Origin: Erythrobacteraceae bacterium CCH12-C2
Lineage (GTDB): Bacteria; Pseudomonadota; Alphaproteobacteria; Sphingomonadales; Sphingomonadaceae
Direction: 5' to 3'
Assembly: GCA_001556995.1 (NCBI GenBank)
Contig: LSKF01000106.1
Coordinates: 48,783 to 112,782, forward strand
Length of the DNA stretch: 64,000 nt
This document shows, piece after piece, positions 26,689-34,875 of this stretch. A program made the position numbers and the translations under genes. The notes under the pieces are model-generated. The model was given only the letters and a program-made list of their open reading frames with translations. It was not told the origin of the DNA and did no database searches. How positions within the stretch are numbered: the stretch's first letter is position 1; the number at the start of each line of letters is the position of its first letter.

Positions 26689-29243
26689 TTCCGAAACCGC
26701 TCAATCGCCTGTGCCAGCGCGACATAGAGCTTGCCCATGTCCGATCCGAGCATGGTGACGCTCAGCGCGTGGCCATCGCGGGTCGAGAGCGTGGCGCGCA
26801 GGAGCGCTTCGAAATCATGGATATAGCGGCTGACATTGGCCTTGAAGCTCTCGTCATTGCTATAAAGCGTCGCAATTTCCCGCGCGGTGCCCGCATCAAT
26901 CAGACGCACCGCACGCCGGGTAAAAATGCCGCGATCCCCCTTGAGATAGGCATCCCATGCCGTGTCGGAAACCTCGGTCGATAGCGCGCCGCCAATGTCG
27001 ATGGCCGCTGAATTGAGGCTGTCGGTGATCAGCGCCATGCGCCGGGCGAAGTCATTGTTGACCTGTTCCTCGGCCTGCTCGCGCGCGCGGGCGATGCGCT
27101 GTTCCAGATTGCCTGTAAGTTCATTGACCCGCACGAGTTGATCGCGCAGCTGAATCGTGGCTTCGCGTCCGACGCCAGATGCATGGGCGGCGGCCTGTTC
27201 GAGCTTGCCGATGGCTGTGGCGGTTTCGTTGCGCAGGGCGCGTTCAAGGGCTTCGACCGCTTCGGCGCTCATGCCTTGCGCCAATCCAGAGAGCTTTGCG
27301 CGCGCGCCACTGTCGAGGACCGCGAAGGCCTGTGCAATGGCGGCTTCAAGACTGGCCAGCGCGGCTCGGAGTTGATCCTGCGTCTCGCGCGCCAGCGTTC
27401 CGCTGTCATCCGAGAGGCGGGCAAACCCGCTGCGCAGCCCTTGCAGGCGCGCGAGGGCATCATCTGCCTGCTCGGCGAGCAGGGATCCAAGCTCGCCAAT
27501 GGCGTTCTGAGTGGCGTCGATCTCGCTGCGGGTTCGCACCAGATAATCAGACAGATCGTAGCCTTGCTGCCGAGAACCAAGCATCAACTGATTGATCTCG
27601 CCCGCACGCGACATGGCTGTTCCCAGCGCCGCTTCGGCAGCGCCGATCGCAGCTGGCAGATCCTCGCGGGTCGTCTGCGCGCCGGACTGGATGATCTCAA
27701 GCAGGCGCACGCTGCTTTCGGTCAGGGTGGTGAGCTGGGCCTCGGTTTGCAGAAGGGCTGCGCGCTTGCTGGCGAGCTTTTCGCCCAGCTCTTCCAGACC
27801 GGCCCCAAGGCTTGACGCCGCGGCCTCGCCATGATCGCCGATCTGGGCCATGACCTGACCCAGGTGCTCGAGCCTTTCGGCGATGGCATCACTTTGATTG
27901 CGCAGCTTTTCGGCATCCGCCAGCTGAGCCTCTCTGCGCTGGGCGATGGCCTCGTCGAGCGCGGCAAGGCGCTGCGCCAGCACTTCGCTGGCCTGGGTTT
28001 CGTGCGTCTCCAGTGCGGCCTGGCGCTGTTCGATCTGCTCGGCAAAGTGCAGATTGCGCGCGGCGAGCGTCTCGTCAAACCGGCGCGCGGTTTCATCCAG
28101 CCGAGCCATGCGATCCGCAGCGGCGCTGCTTGCTGCAAGGTCGCGTTGTTCGACGATTTGCACCTTTTCCAACAGTGTCTCGTGAAGGCGAGCGACGGCG
28201 GCCTCCAATTGCGCGTGGAGGGTCTCGGCCGAATGGCGCAGGCCTTCTGCCAACGCCTCTGTCCGCGATGAAGTCTGCGCGGCGCGATCCTCCAGCGCTG
28301 TCAGCGCCTCGCGCTCCAAGGCGTCGAGCTGGGTGCGATAGGCCTCGGCCTCGGACTGCAGGGCGACAAAGCGATCGGTCGCGACGGCTGCGATCGCGGA
28401 CAGCTGCGTTTCGAAACGGTCAATCGTCTCACCCACGCTGACGCCAAGCCTGGTGACTTGGGTTTCGCTGGCACTGCCGAACTGGTTGAGCCGCTCAAAC
28501 CCGGCCACCAGCCGCTCCAACTGATCCTGGGCGTTGCGCCCTGCGCCGCCGATCTGGTTGGCGACATCGCGCGCGGCATTGGCGATCACGGGCAGATCGT
28601 CGCGCAGACGGTTCATGTTACCGAGCGCGGTTTCGCTGGTGTTGCCGATCGCCTCCACCTGCGCGCCATTTGTCGTGATCAGGGCTTGCAGCTCGCTGGC
28701 GTGTGTTGAAATCCGCTCTGCCGCAATCCGACCAAGGGAGTCGAGATCGCGGGCCTCGGCCGCGAGGAATTCGCGGGCCAAGCTCAGCTCCCGGTTCACC
28801 ACTTTCAACCGCTCTTCAAGCTCGGCGCTTTCGCGGCTGAGCAGAGCAGCTGTCGCGGCAAAACGGTGGGCCTCAGCCCGCGAGGACCGCATCACCAGAA
28901 GCCAGACAATCCCGATGAGCGCCGTCGGCACGGCCCATTGAACGATCAGGCCGGCCCAAATGCGGGGCGCATCAGGCATTGCGGCGAACAGCTCGTTGCG
29001 CATGGCCCAACCAAAAAATCCAGTCCACGCTGCCACAGCAAGAATGGCAATCGCAGGGGCGAGCCAGCCAAGGCGTCCTGGCGAAGCGGGAAGCTCTGCT
29101 TCTTCGGCCCAGTCTTCATCTAGTTCCAGTGGGGTCGAAGTCGTCTCGCCGTCATCATCCAGCGAAGGCAAGGGTGCCACTCCCGCCTGTGCCTCATCCC
29201 CGCCCTTGCGTCTTAAGGTACGCATCTGGTGTCCCTGTGCCAT
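26685..29243 (-). CDS. Large inner-membrane coiled-coil protein (TipN-like architecture)
   Basis: An 852-residue protein. Residues 1-55 are acidic and cytoplasmic. Two transmembrane helices follow at about 59-80 and 96-118. From about 120 to 730 it is an almost uninterrupted heptad-type coiled coil rich in Ala, Glu, Gln and Arg. A compact C-terminal region after about 735 includes SDTAWDAYLKGDRG and LIDAGTAREIATLY. This order (two N-terminal helices, then a long coiled coil) is that of the Caulobacter polarity factor TipN, but homology is untested. ATG at 29243 or 29225 are both possible; the frame stays open further up through the divergent gene. It faces an Hpt-like gene across a 31-base inverted repeat. 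Confidence 0.65.
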   Translation of the reverse strand: MAQGHQMRTLRRKGGDEAQAGVAPLPSLDDDGETTSTPLELDEDWAEEAELPASPGRLGWLAPAIAILAVAAWTGFFGWAMRNELFAAMPDAPRIWAGLIVQWAVPTALIGIVWLLVMRSSRAEAHRFAATAALLSRESAELEERLKVVNRELSLAREFLAAEARDLDSLGRIAAERISTHASELQALITTNGAQVEAIGNTSETALGNMNRLRDDLPVIANAARDVANQIGGAGRNAQDQLERLVAGFERLNQFGSASETQVTRLGVSVGETIDRFETQLSAIAAVATDRFVALQSEAEAYRTQLDALEREALTALEDRAAQTSSRTEALAEGLRHSAETLHAQLEAAVARLHETLLEKVQIVEQRDLAASSAAADRMARLDETARRFDETLAARNLHFAEQIEQRQAALETHETQASEVLAQRLAALDEAIAQRREAQLADAEKLRNQSDAIAERLEHLGQVMAQIGDHGEAAASSLGAGLEELGEKLASKRAALLQTEAQLTTLTESSVRLLEIIQSGAQTTREDLPAAIGAAEAALGTAMSRAGEINQLMLGSRQQGYDLSDYLVRTRSEIDATQNAIGELGSLLAEQADDALARLQGLRSGFARLSDDSGTLARETQDQLRAALASLEAAIAQAFAVLDSGARAKLSGLAQGMSAEAVEALERALRNETATAIGKLEQAAAHASGVGREATIQLRDQLVRVNELTGNLEQRIARAREQAEEQVNNDFARRMALITDSLNSAAIDIGGALSTEVSDTAWDAYLKGDRGIFTRRAVRLIDAGTAREIATLYSNDESFKANVSRYIHDFEALLRATLSTRDGHALSVTMLGSDMGKLYVALAQAIERFRN

Positions 29244-29272
29244 AGTTCCTGCATACCACAAGGGGACTCGGG

Positions 29273-29303
29273 ATAAACCCCACTTTAACCCCTTGGGGTT
29301 TAT
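29273..29303. promoter_or_regulatory. Candidate operator between divergent genes
   Basis: A perfect 9-bp inverted repeat, ATAAACCCC at 29273-29281 and GGGGTTTAT at 29295-29303, with 13 bases between. A second overlapping 6-bp repeat AACCCC-TT-GGGGTT sits at 29287-29300. It lies exactly between the divergent starts of the coiled-coil gene and the Hpt-like gene and is far more AT-rich than its surroundings. A shared regulator site is the simplest reading; no regulator gene is adjacent. Confidence 0.45.
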
Positions 29304-29313
29304 GCGCAGGCCC

Positions 29314-29625
29314 ATGGCATTTGATAACGGCGCTCTTGATGCAACCCTTGCAGCTGCGGCCGGCGATGACGCCGCGTTGATGCAGGAATTGCGCGCTGCC
29401 TTCCTTGAAAGCGCGATGCGCCAGCTTGATCTGCTCAAGCGTGCTCGCTGCGATGGCAACTGGAACGTTGCGGCCATGCGGCTCAAGGGGCTGGCGGCCA
29501 GCTTTCACGCCGAAGAATTGCTGAATGCGGCCGAGCGTGCCCTGAACGCCGCGCCCGGCGAGCCCATGGCGGTGCGCGAGATTGAAGGCGTGCTGGCCCG
29601 GTTTTCGAAGGCACGGCGGCGCTGA
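29314..29625 (+). CDS. Hpt-like protein lacking the phospho-histidine
   Basis: A 103-residue all-helical protein with the look of a histidine phosphotransfer domain: DATLAAAAGDDAAL / ELRAAFLESAM helices, then NWNVAAMRLKGLAASFHAEEL. In Hpt domains this segment reads HxLKGxAA; here Met55 stands at the His position, while Lys58 and Gly59 are kept. It therefore should not accept phosphate the usual way. An ATG at 29302 would add four residues but overlaps the inverted repeat. It may bind a receiver or kinase as a non-phosphorylated partner. Confidence 0.55.
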   Translation: MAFDNGALDATLAAAAGDDAALMQELRAAFLESAMRQLDLLKRARCDGNWNVAAMRLKGLAASFHAEELLNAAERALNAAPGEPMAVREIEGVLARFSKARRR

Positions 29626-29730
29626 CCGCCTTTCGGGGCGGGCTCTGCCGCTCCGTCCACAGCAACTGGCTTGAACCCCGCTTCGTAAAGCGCCAATCCT
29701 GCGCGTCGGCCTACCAGCGGAGAATTGCCC

Positions 29731-30930
29731 ATGCGCATCGCCCTGATTTCGGCGCTGAGGCGCACCGAGAGCGGCGAACTGCGCGCGGAACTGGTGCTGG
29801 CCGGGCAAAGCATCCTGGCATGGCAGGTCGATCTTTTGGCGGCGCTGGGCGCGGAGCGGGTGATTTGCCTGTGCCACGCTCTCGACGGCGAGGTGCTCAG
29901 CCTCCAGCACAAGGTCGAAGCCACCGGTGCGACGTTTCATGCGCTGACCGCCTTTGTCGGGCTTGCTGCCTTGGTGAGGGCGGAGGATGACTTGCTTATC
30001 CTCGGCGATGGATTGCTTCCCGATCCGCTCCTTGCACAGCAGCTGGTGAAGAGCGATGCGGGATGGTGCCGAGCCGTCATGTGCTTGCCGGACGACCATG
30101 CGTTGGTCGTGAACGCGCCGGATGATTTTGAACGGATTGACGCTGCTCGCCACTGGGCGGGTCTGCTGGTCATGCGCGGTGCCCCGGTGCAGCAGCTTGC
30201 CACATTTCCCGATGATGCCGACGCGATGAGCCTGCTCTTGCGGCTTGCATTGCAAGCCCGAACGCCGTGTCACGATCTTGGCCCCACACAGCTGGAGCCG
30301 GGCGCGTGGGTTCTGTCGGAAAGCGCGGCGGCGCTGGCGACGCACGAGCGTGATCTGATGGCACGCGCCGTGCGCCTGCACGACTTCCGGTCGCCTATGA
30401 TCGCGCTGGCCGACGCGCTGGTCAGTGCGCTGGCCCCGCGCGGGCTGCGTGAGGGACCAGTGGTCGCGGGCAGCGTTGCGCTTGTATCGGCGCTCGGCGG
30501 GGTTGTCGCTGCAGCTTGGGGCGCCCCAGCCATCGGGCTCGGCTGTGCGGCGGCAGCGGCGTTTTCGGGGACTATTGCCGCAAGCTATGCAGGGCTGGCC
30601 CAACGCTTGCAGCGCCGGTCAGAGCCGATACCGGGAGAGGCCGCAATTCGGGTCGTGCTCGATGCCTTGGCAGCGTTGACCCTGTGGTTTGCCCTGGTAC
30701 CATTTCCAGAATGGACCGCGCTCGCCGTGTGCGGTCCGCTGCTCATTGGTTTGGCACGTCTGGTCGCGCGCGAGGAGGCAAGGGCAGCCTTCACAGCCTT
30801 TTGGCGGGATCGCGCCGCCCTGCTGGTGCTGCTAACCATCGCCGCCGCAGCCGGGTATTTGCCAGAAGCGACCGCCTTGCTTGCCGCCACCGCACTGGCC
30901 ATCTTGCTGCTCAGCAAGCGTGGGCATTGA
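29731..30930 (+). CDS. Nucleotidyltransferase-like domain fused to membrane domain
   Basis: A 399-residue protein. Residues 1-210 resemble a GT-A type nucleotidyltransferase: ELVLAGQSILAWQVDLL followed by LGAERVICL, and DDLLILGDGLLPDPLL with an Asp that could bind metal. The standard GxGxR loop is absent. Residues 240-398 hold five or six hydrophobic helices. The layout recalls CTP:inositol-phosphate cytidylyltransferase / CDP-alcohol transferase fusions, but no D-x2-DG-x2-AR motif is visible, so activity is doubtful. It lies in line with the Hpt-like gene (105 bases upstream) and the helical protein gene downstream. Confidence 0.5.
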   Translation: MRIALISALRRTESGELRAELVLAGQSILAWQVDLLAALGAERVICLCHALDGEVLSLQHKVEATGATFHALTAFVGLAALVRAEDDLLILGDGLLPDPLLAQQLVKSDAGWCRAVMCLPDDHALVVNAPDDFERIDAARHWAGLLVMRGAPVQQLATFPDDADAMSLLLRLALQARTPCHDLGPTQLEPGAWVLSESAAALATHERDLMARAVRLHDFRSPMIALADALVSALAPRGLREGPVVAGSVALVSALGGVVAAAWGAPAIGLGCAAAAAFSGTIAASYAGLAQRLQRRSEPIPGEAAIRVVLDALAALTLWFALVPFPEWTALAVCGPLLIGLARLVAREEARAAFTAFWRDRAALLVLLTIAAAAGYLPEATALLAATALAILLLSKRGH

Positions 30931-30971
30931 ACTAACGCGGATTTAACTATGTGGGCGCTATATCCGATGCG

Positions 30972-31919
30972 ATGGGCGAAACGATGACGGACCTTGCCGC
31001 CGACGCTGCTGTCGAAGCGATCCTGCAGGATGAACTCGCCCGGGAAGTCCGTGCGGTCACTGCGGTGTCGCCGGTGCTGCGGCATTTGCTGGCGAGTGAT
31101 GCCCAATCGCTGGTGAGCGAGGCGGTGCTGGCCCGGGTGCGCGGTATGGTGTTCGATCTGGCAGCGCAGCTCTCCGCCGCAATCGCCGGGCGCGATCCTG
31201 CCACGGGGCGGGGCATGGCTGATCCCGAAACGGGCGGTCCTCTTGCCGACCGCCTGCTCGGCGATGAGGCCTTGCTGGCGCTGCTCCATGGGCTTGCCAT
31301 CGAAAGCTTGCTGGCCGAGCGGTTTCAGCAACGCCACGTTATTGACCCGGTCCTGAGCCCGCTGTTGCAGGAACTGATCGCCTCGGACGATACAGCCGTT
31401 GCGAGCCTCGCGATGAAACTGCTCGCGGCCCAATCGCGCTTTATGCAGAGCCAGCGACGTATGGAGTTGCCGCTGGGCGAGCTTCCCGCTGAACGTTTTC
31501 ATGCGCTGATCGCGGTCGCCCACCATTTCGGCAGTGCTATGGGGTCTTCTGCTGCGCTTGAGCGGTTGCAACATAGCTATGATGAGGCTGCCAGCAGGCT
31601 GGGCCTGCTGACCCGTCTGGTCACAGCGATGCGGCGCGGGGTGATGGCTGCCTTGGCGCTCGATCATGCGGGGCTTGCCTTGTTTGCGAGTGCGCTGGCG
31701 CAAACCACACACCAATCGCGCGCGGAGATGGTGCTCGCCTGCCATGAAGGGCAGGGGGCGCGGCTTGTGTTGACGCTGCGGGCAGCAGGGCTGGGACCAT
31801 CGGCGATCGAGCGGCAGTTCCTGCTTATCGAACCGGTGGCAAGGATGCCGCGCGCGCTCGCCGCGCTATCGGCCGAACGCGCTGACCTTTTGCTCCGAGC
31901 CAACGGCACGGCGGCGTGA
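30972..31919 (+). CDS. Unrecognised helical protein upstream of the kinase-like gene
   Basis: A 315-residue protein, almost entirely predicted helix with repeated Ala/Leu-rich segments, similar in texture to HEAT-like DUF2336 proteins; that assignment is not secure. No membrane helix or enzyme motif is seen. Starts at 30951 (GTG), 30972 (ATG) or 30984 (ATG) are all possible. It overlaps the following kinase-like gene by 4 bases (GTGA), so the two products are made together and may interact. Confidence 0.5.
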   Translation: MGETMTDLAADAAVEAILQDELAREVRAVTAVSPVLRHLLASDAQSLVSEAVLARVRGMVFDLAAQLSAAIAGRDPATGRGMADPETGGPLADRLLGDEALLALLHGLAIESLLAERFQQRHVIDPVLSPLLQELIASDDTAVASLAMKLLAAQSRFMQSQRRMELPLGELPAERFHALIAVAHHFGSAMGSSAALERLQHSYDEAASRLGLLTRLVTAMRRGVMAALALDHAGLALFASALAQTTHQSRAEMVLACHEGQGARLVLTLRAAGLGPSAIERQFLLIEPVARMPRALAALSAERADLLLRANGTAA

Positions 31920-33325
31920 ACACCATGGACCGCTCGGATAACCTGCTGGGGGCCTATGGGCTGACCGATGCGCGCGACCGCTTGTTGAGCGCCGACGAGG
32001 CGCTCGCTGATCTGCACGAGCGCTGCGGCGGATTGATCCCGGGCACGCTCGCCGTGCCCGAGCTCCTCGCGCTGGTGCAACAGGCCCGCCGGATGGGCCT
32101 GCGCCTTGCGCGGGCCTTTAGTGCGTTCGACGGCGACGTCGAGGTGAGCGGTTTTGCCCGCATTCACCCCGTCAGTGAAGCGGACGGCGGGGGCTGCGAA
32201 GTCCTGATCGAAAACTGGCAGCGCAGTCCGCTCGTCATGCCTGCCAGCCGCGAGATCGCCGAACGGCTCGATGGCATCGACCGTGCAACCGCAGAGGTTT
32301 CCGGGCGGCTCGATGCGCGCCAGCGGGTGCAGGTGCTGAGCGCCACTGCAACTGACGCGCTGGGATTGCAACAGGCCGCAATGGCAGCGCCAGGACAAGT
32401 TTGGACGGACCTGGTGGAACTCGCCGGGATCACGCATCGCCAGCCGATGCATTGGCGCTTGCTTGATGGGGCGACCTGCAGACTTGCCGGATCGCAGCGC
32501 ACCTGGCGCATTCGTCTGATCCCCTTGGGCACTGATGTGCACCAGCCGACGGGTTTTGAATTGCTGTTGATCGCGGAGCAGCCCTTACCGCTGTCTCGGG
32601 CCGAACCGCAGGCTGATGCTGCGCTGGACGAAGCGTCGCCCACACGCCTTGTCGGGACCGCCCTTGTGCCGGTGTTGCGTCAACCCATCGCTCGGATCAT
32701 CGCCAACGCCGAGACCATTCGCGCGCGTCTGGCCGGGCCGCTCAGGGCGGAATACACGGATTACGCCGCTACCATCGCCAGCGCCGGGCAGCATCTATCC
32801 GCGATGTTGGATGATCTGGCTGATCTGGAAGTGGTCGAAACGCCGGGCTTTGCGACCGTCCGTGAGCCAGTTGATCTTTCCGACGCCGCCCGCCGTGCGG
32901 CAGGCATCCTTGGCGTCAAGGCGCAGAACCGGGACACGGTGCTGACGGTCGAAGGCGAGCAGGGCGCAGCGGTGGCGCAGGCCGAGTTCCGCAGGGTGCT
33001 GCAAATTCTGCTCAATCTGATTGGCAACGCTATTGCCTATTCGCCGGCCGGCAGCACGGTGCGGATCGTTGTTGAAGCCGAGCACCCGGAGCGGGTGGCC
33101 GTGCTTGTCTCGGACGAAGGGCCCGGGGTGACGGCCGAGCAGGCCGAGCGAATCTTCGACAAGTTTGAACGCCTCGGACGCGATAGCGACGGAGGCAAGG
33201 ACAAAGGCTCGGGACTTGGCCTTTACATTTCGCGGCGTCTGGCCCGGGCGATGGACGGTGATCTGACCGTTGCGGGCAACCCGGGCGGCGGGGCGCTGTT
33301 CCGGCTCGAATTGCCCAGCGCCTGA
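31916..33325 (+). CDS. Histidine kinase-like protein without the phospho-acceptor His
   Basis: A 469-residue soluble protein. The N-terminal ~240 residues hold no clear sensor domain. A dimerisation/H-box-like helix follows (ALVPVLRQPIARIIANAE): the frame matches HELRTPL, but Pro252 is at the His position. The HATPase_c domain looks intact: N box Asn367/Asn371 (NLIGNAIAYSP), G1 box Asp400-Gly404 (DEGPGV), FDKFERLGR and G2 box Gly431-Gly435 (GSGLGL). It could therefore bind ATP but not autophosphorylate in the usual way. The GTG start overlaps the upstream stop; an ATG at 31925 is an alternative. No response-regulator gene is adjacent. Confidence 0.7.
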   Translation: MNTMDRSDNLLGAYGLTDARDRLLSADEALADLHERCGGLIPGTLAVPELLALVQQARRMGLRLARAFSAFDGDVEVSGFARIHPVSEADGGGCEVLIENWQRSPLVMPASREIAERLDGIDRATAEVSGRLDARQRVQVLSATATDALGLQQAAMAAPGQVWTDLVELAGITHRQPMHWRLLDGATCRLAGSQRTWRIRLIPLGTDVHQPTGFELLLIAEQPLPLSRAEPQADAALDEASPTRLVGTALVPVLRQPIARIIANAETIRARLAGPLRAEYTDYAATIASAGQHLSAMLDDLADLEVVETPGFATVREPVDLSDAARRAAGILGVKAQNRDTVLTVEGEQGAAVAQAEFRRVLQILLNLIGNAIAYSPAGSTVRIVVEAEHPERVAVLVSDEGPGVTAEQAERIFDKFERLGRDSDGGKDKGSGLGLYISRRLARAMDGDLTVAGNPGGGALFRLELPSA

Positions 33326-33334
33326 CGAGCACTT

Positions 33335-33535
33335 TCAGCCGCGCGAAAGCCGGAAACCAAACGCTACCATCATCGACCCTGCCACGGCTGTCAGTCCGCC
33401 GTAGATGGCCCATTCCCCGCGCGCGAGCATGAATCTTTCCGCAGGCCAACGCAGCACGCCAAGGCCTTGCAAGGTCCAGATGATGCCGAACGCGATCAGT
33501 AAGCCGCCGATCACCTTCAGCACCATCGGTGCCAT
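33335..33535 (-). CDS. Small two-TM membrane protein
   Basis: A 66-residue protein with two hydrophobic helices (about 5-25 and 43-62) joined by a short basic loop containing WPAERFMLARGEW. No function known. It starts 12 bases after the citrate synthase stop on the same strand, so it is probably cotranscribed with gltA, and converges on the kinase-like gene. Confidence 0.6.
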   Translation of the reverse strand: MAPMVLKVIGGLLIAFGIIWTLQGLGVLRWPAERFMLARGEWAIYGGLTAVAGSMMVAFGFRLSRG

Positions 33536-33547
33536 GCCGCGAGTTGC

Positions 33548-34834
33548 TTAACGCTTGTCGACAGGGATGTAATCGCGCTGCGTCGGCCCGGTGTAGAGCT
33601 GACGCGGGCGGCCGATCTTCTGGCCAGGGTCGCTGATCATCTCGTTCCACTGCGCCACCCAGCCCACTGTGCGCGCCAGCGCGAAGAGCGCGGTGAACAT
33701 TGTGGTCGGGAAGCCGATCGCGGAAAGGATGATGCCCGAATAGAAATCGACGTTTGGGAACAGCTTCTTCTCGATGAAATAGGGATCGTTCAAGGCGATC
33801 TCTTCGAGCCGCAAGGCGGTCTCGAACAGGGGATCGGTGACCTTCAGAGACTCGAACACCTCACGCACCGTCTGTTGCATAACCGTCGCGCGCGGGTCGT
33901 AGTTCTTGTAGACGCGGTGGCCAAAGCCCATCAGGCGGAACGGATCGTTCTTGTCCTTGGCGCGTTCGATATAGTGCGGGATCTTGTCGGGGGTGCCAAT
34001 CTCGCGCAGCATGTTGAGCGCCGCTTCGTTGGCGCCGCCATGCGCCGGGCCCCACAGGCACGCGATCCCGGCTGCGATGCAGGCGAACGGGTTCGCACCC
34101 GAGGAGCCGGCCAGACGCACGGTCGAGGTCGAGGCGTTTTGTTCATGGTCGGCGTGGAGAATGAAGATTCGGTCAAGCGCGCGCTCCACCACCGGGTTCA
34201 CTTCATAGGGCTCCGCAGGCACGCCAAAGGTCATGCGCAGGAAATTGCCAGTGTAGCTCAGCGAGTTGTCAGGATAGATAAAGGGCTGGCCGACCGAATA
34301 CTTGTACGCCATCGCCGCGATCGTCGGCATCTTGGCAATCAGCCGGTGCGAGGCGATCATGCGCTGCTGCGGATCGGAAATGTCGGTGCTGTCATGGTAG
34401 AACGCCGACAGCGCGCCGACGACGCCGCACATCACCGCCATCGGGTGCGCATCGCGCCGGAACCCGCGGTAAAAGGTCATCAGCTGTTCGTGCAGCATGG
34501 TATGGCGGGTGATGGTGTAAGTGAAGGTGTCGAGCTCTTCCTTGCTCGGCAATTCGCCGTTGAGCAGCAGGTAGCTCACTTCCATGAAGCTCGAATCCTG
34601 CGCCAATTGACCGATCGGATAGCCGCGGTGCAGCAGCACGCCTTCGTCACCGTCGATATAAGTCAGCGCGCTTTCGCAGCTGGCGGTCGAGGTGAAGCCA
34701 GGATCGAAGGTGAAAGCCCCCGTCTGCGCGTAAAGCTTGCGGATATCGATCACATCGGGGCCGGTACTGCCCTCAAGCACGCTGTATTCGAGGGTCTTCC
34801 CGCCCAGCTCGAGTTTCGCCAGCTTGTCTGCCAC
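33548..34834 (-). CDS. gltA: Citrate synthase
   Basis: A 428-residue type II citrate synthase that joins oxaloacetate and acetyl-CoA at the entry of the TCA cycle. Active-site segments seen: [19 protein letters not shown] with the catalytic His, and [12 protein letters not shown]. The start is a GTG with a perfect AGGAG 7 bases upstream, giving the normal length; the frame is open further upstream without a better signal. It lies 41 bases after gltX on the same strand. Confidence 0.95.
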   Translation of the reverse strand: MADKLAKLELGGKTLEYSVLEGSTGPDVIDIRKLYAQTGAFTFDPGFTSTASCESALTYIDGDEGVLLHRGYPIGQLAQDSSFMEVSYLLLNGELPSKEELDTFTYTITRHTMLHEQLMTFYRGFRRDAHPMAVMCGVVGALSAFYHDSTDISDPQQRMIASHRLIAKMPTIAAMAYKYSVGQPFIYPDNSLSYTGNFLRMTFGVPAEPYEVNPVVERALDRIFILHADHEQNASTSTVRLAGSSGANPFACIAAGIACLWGPAHGGANEAALNMLREIGTPDKIPHYIERAKDKNDPFRLMGFGHRVYKNYDPRATVMQQTVREVFESLKVTDPLFETALRLEEIALNDPYFIEKKLFPNVDFYSGIILSAIGFPTTMFTALFALARTVGWVAQWNEMISDPGQKIGRPRQLYTGPTQRDYIPVDKR

Positions 34835-34875
34835 GCCTATTCTCCTGTCCAAATTCCCTACCCGCAGGCCGGCTG

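Noticed and set aside
29194..30603. 469-codon minus-strand frame opposite the nucleotidyltransferase-like gene
   Set aside because: Spans the divergent promoter and two plus-strand genes with coherent domains.
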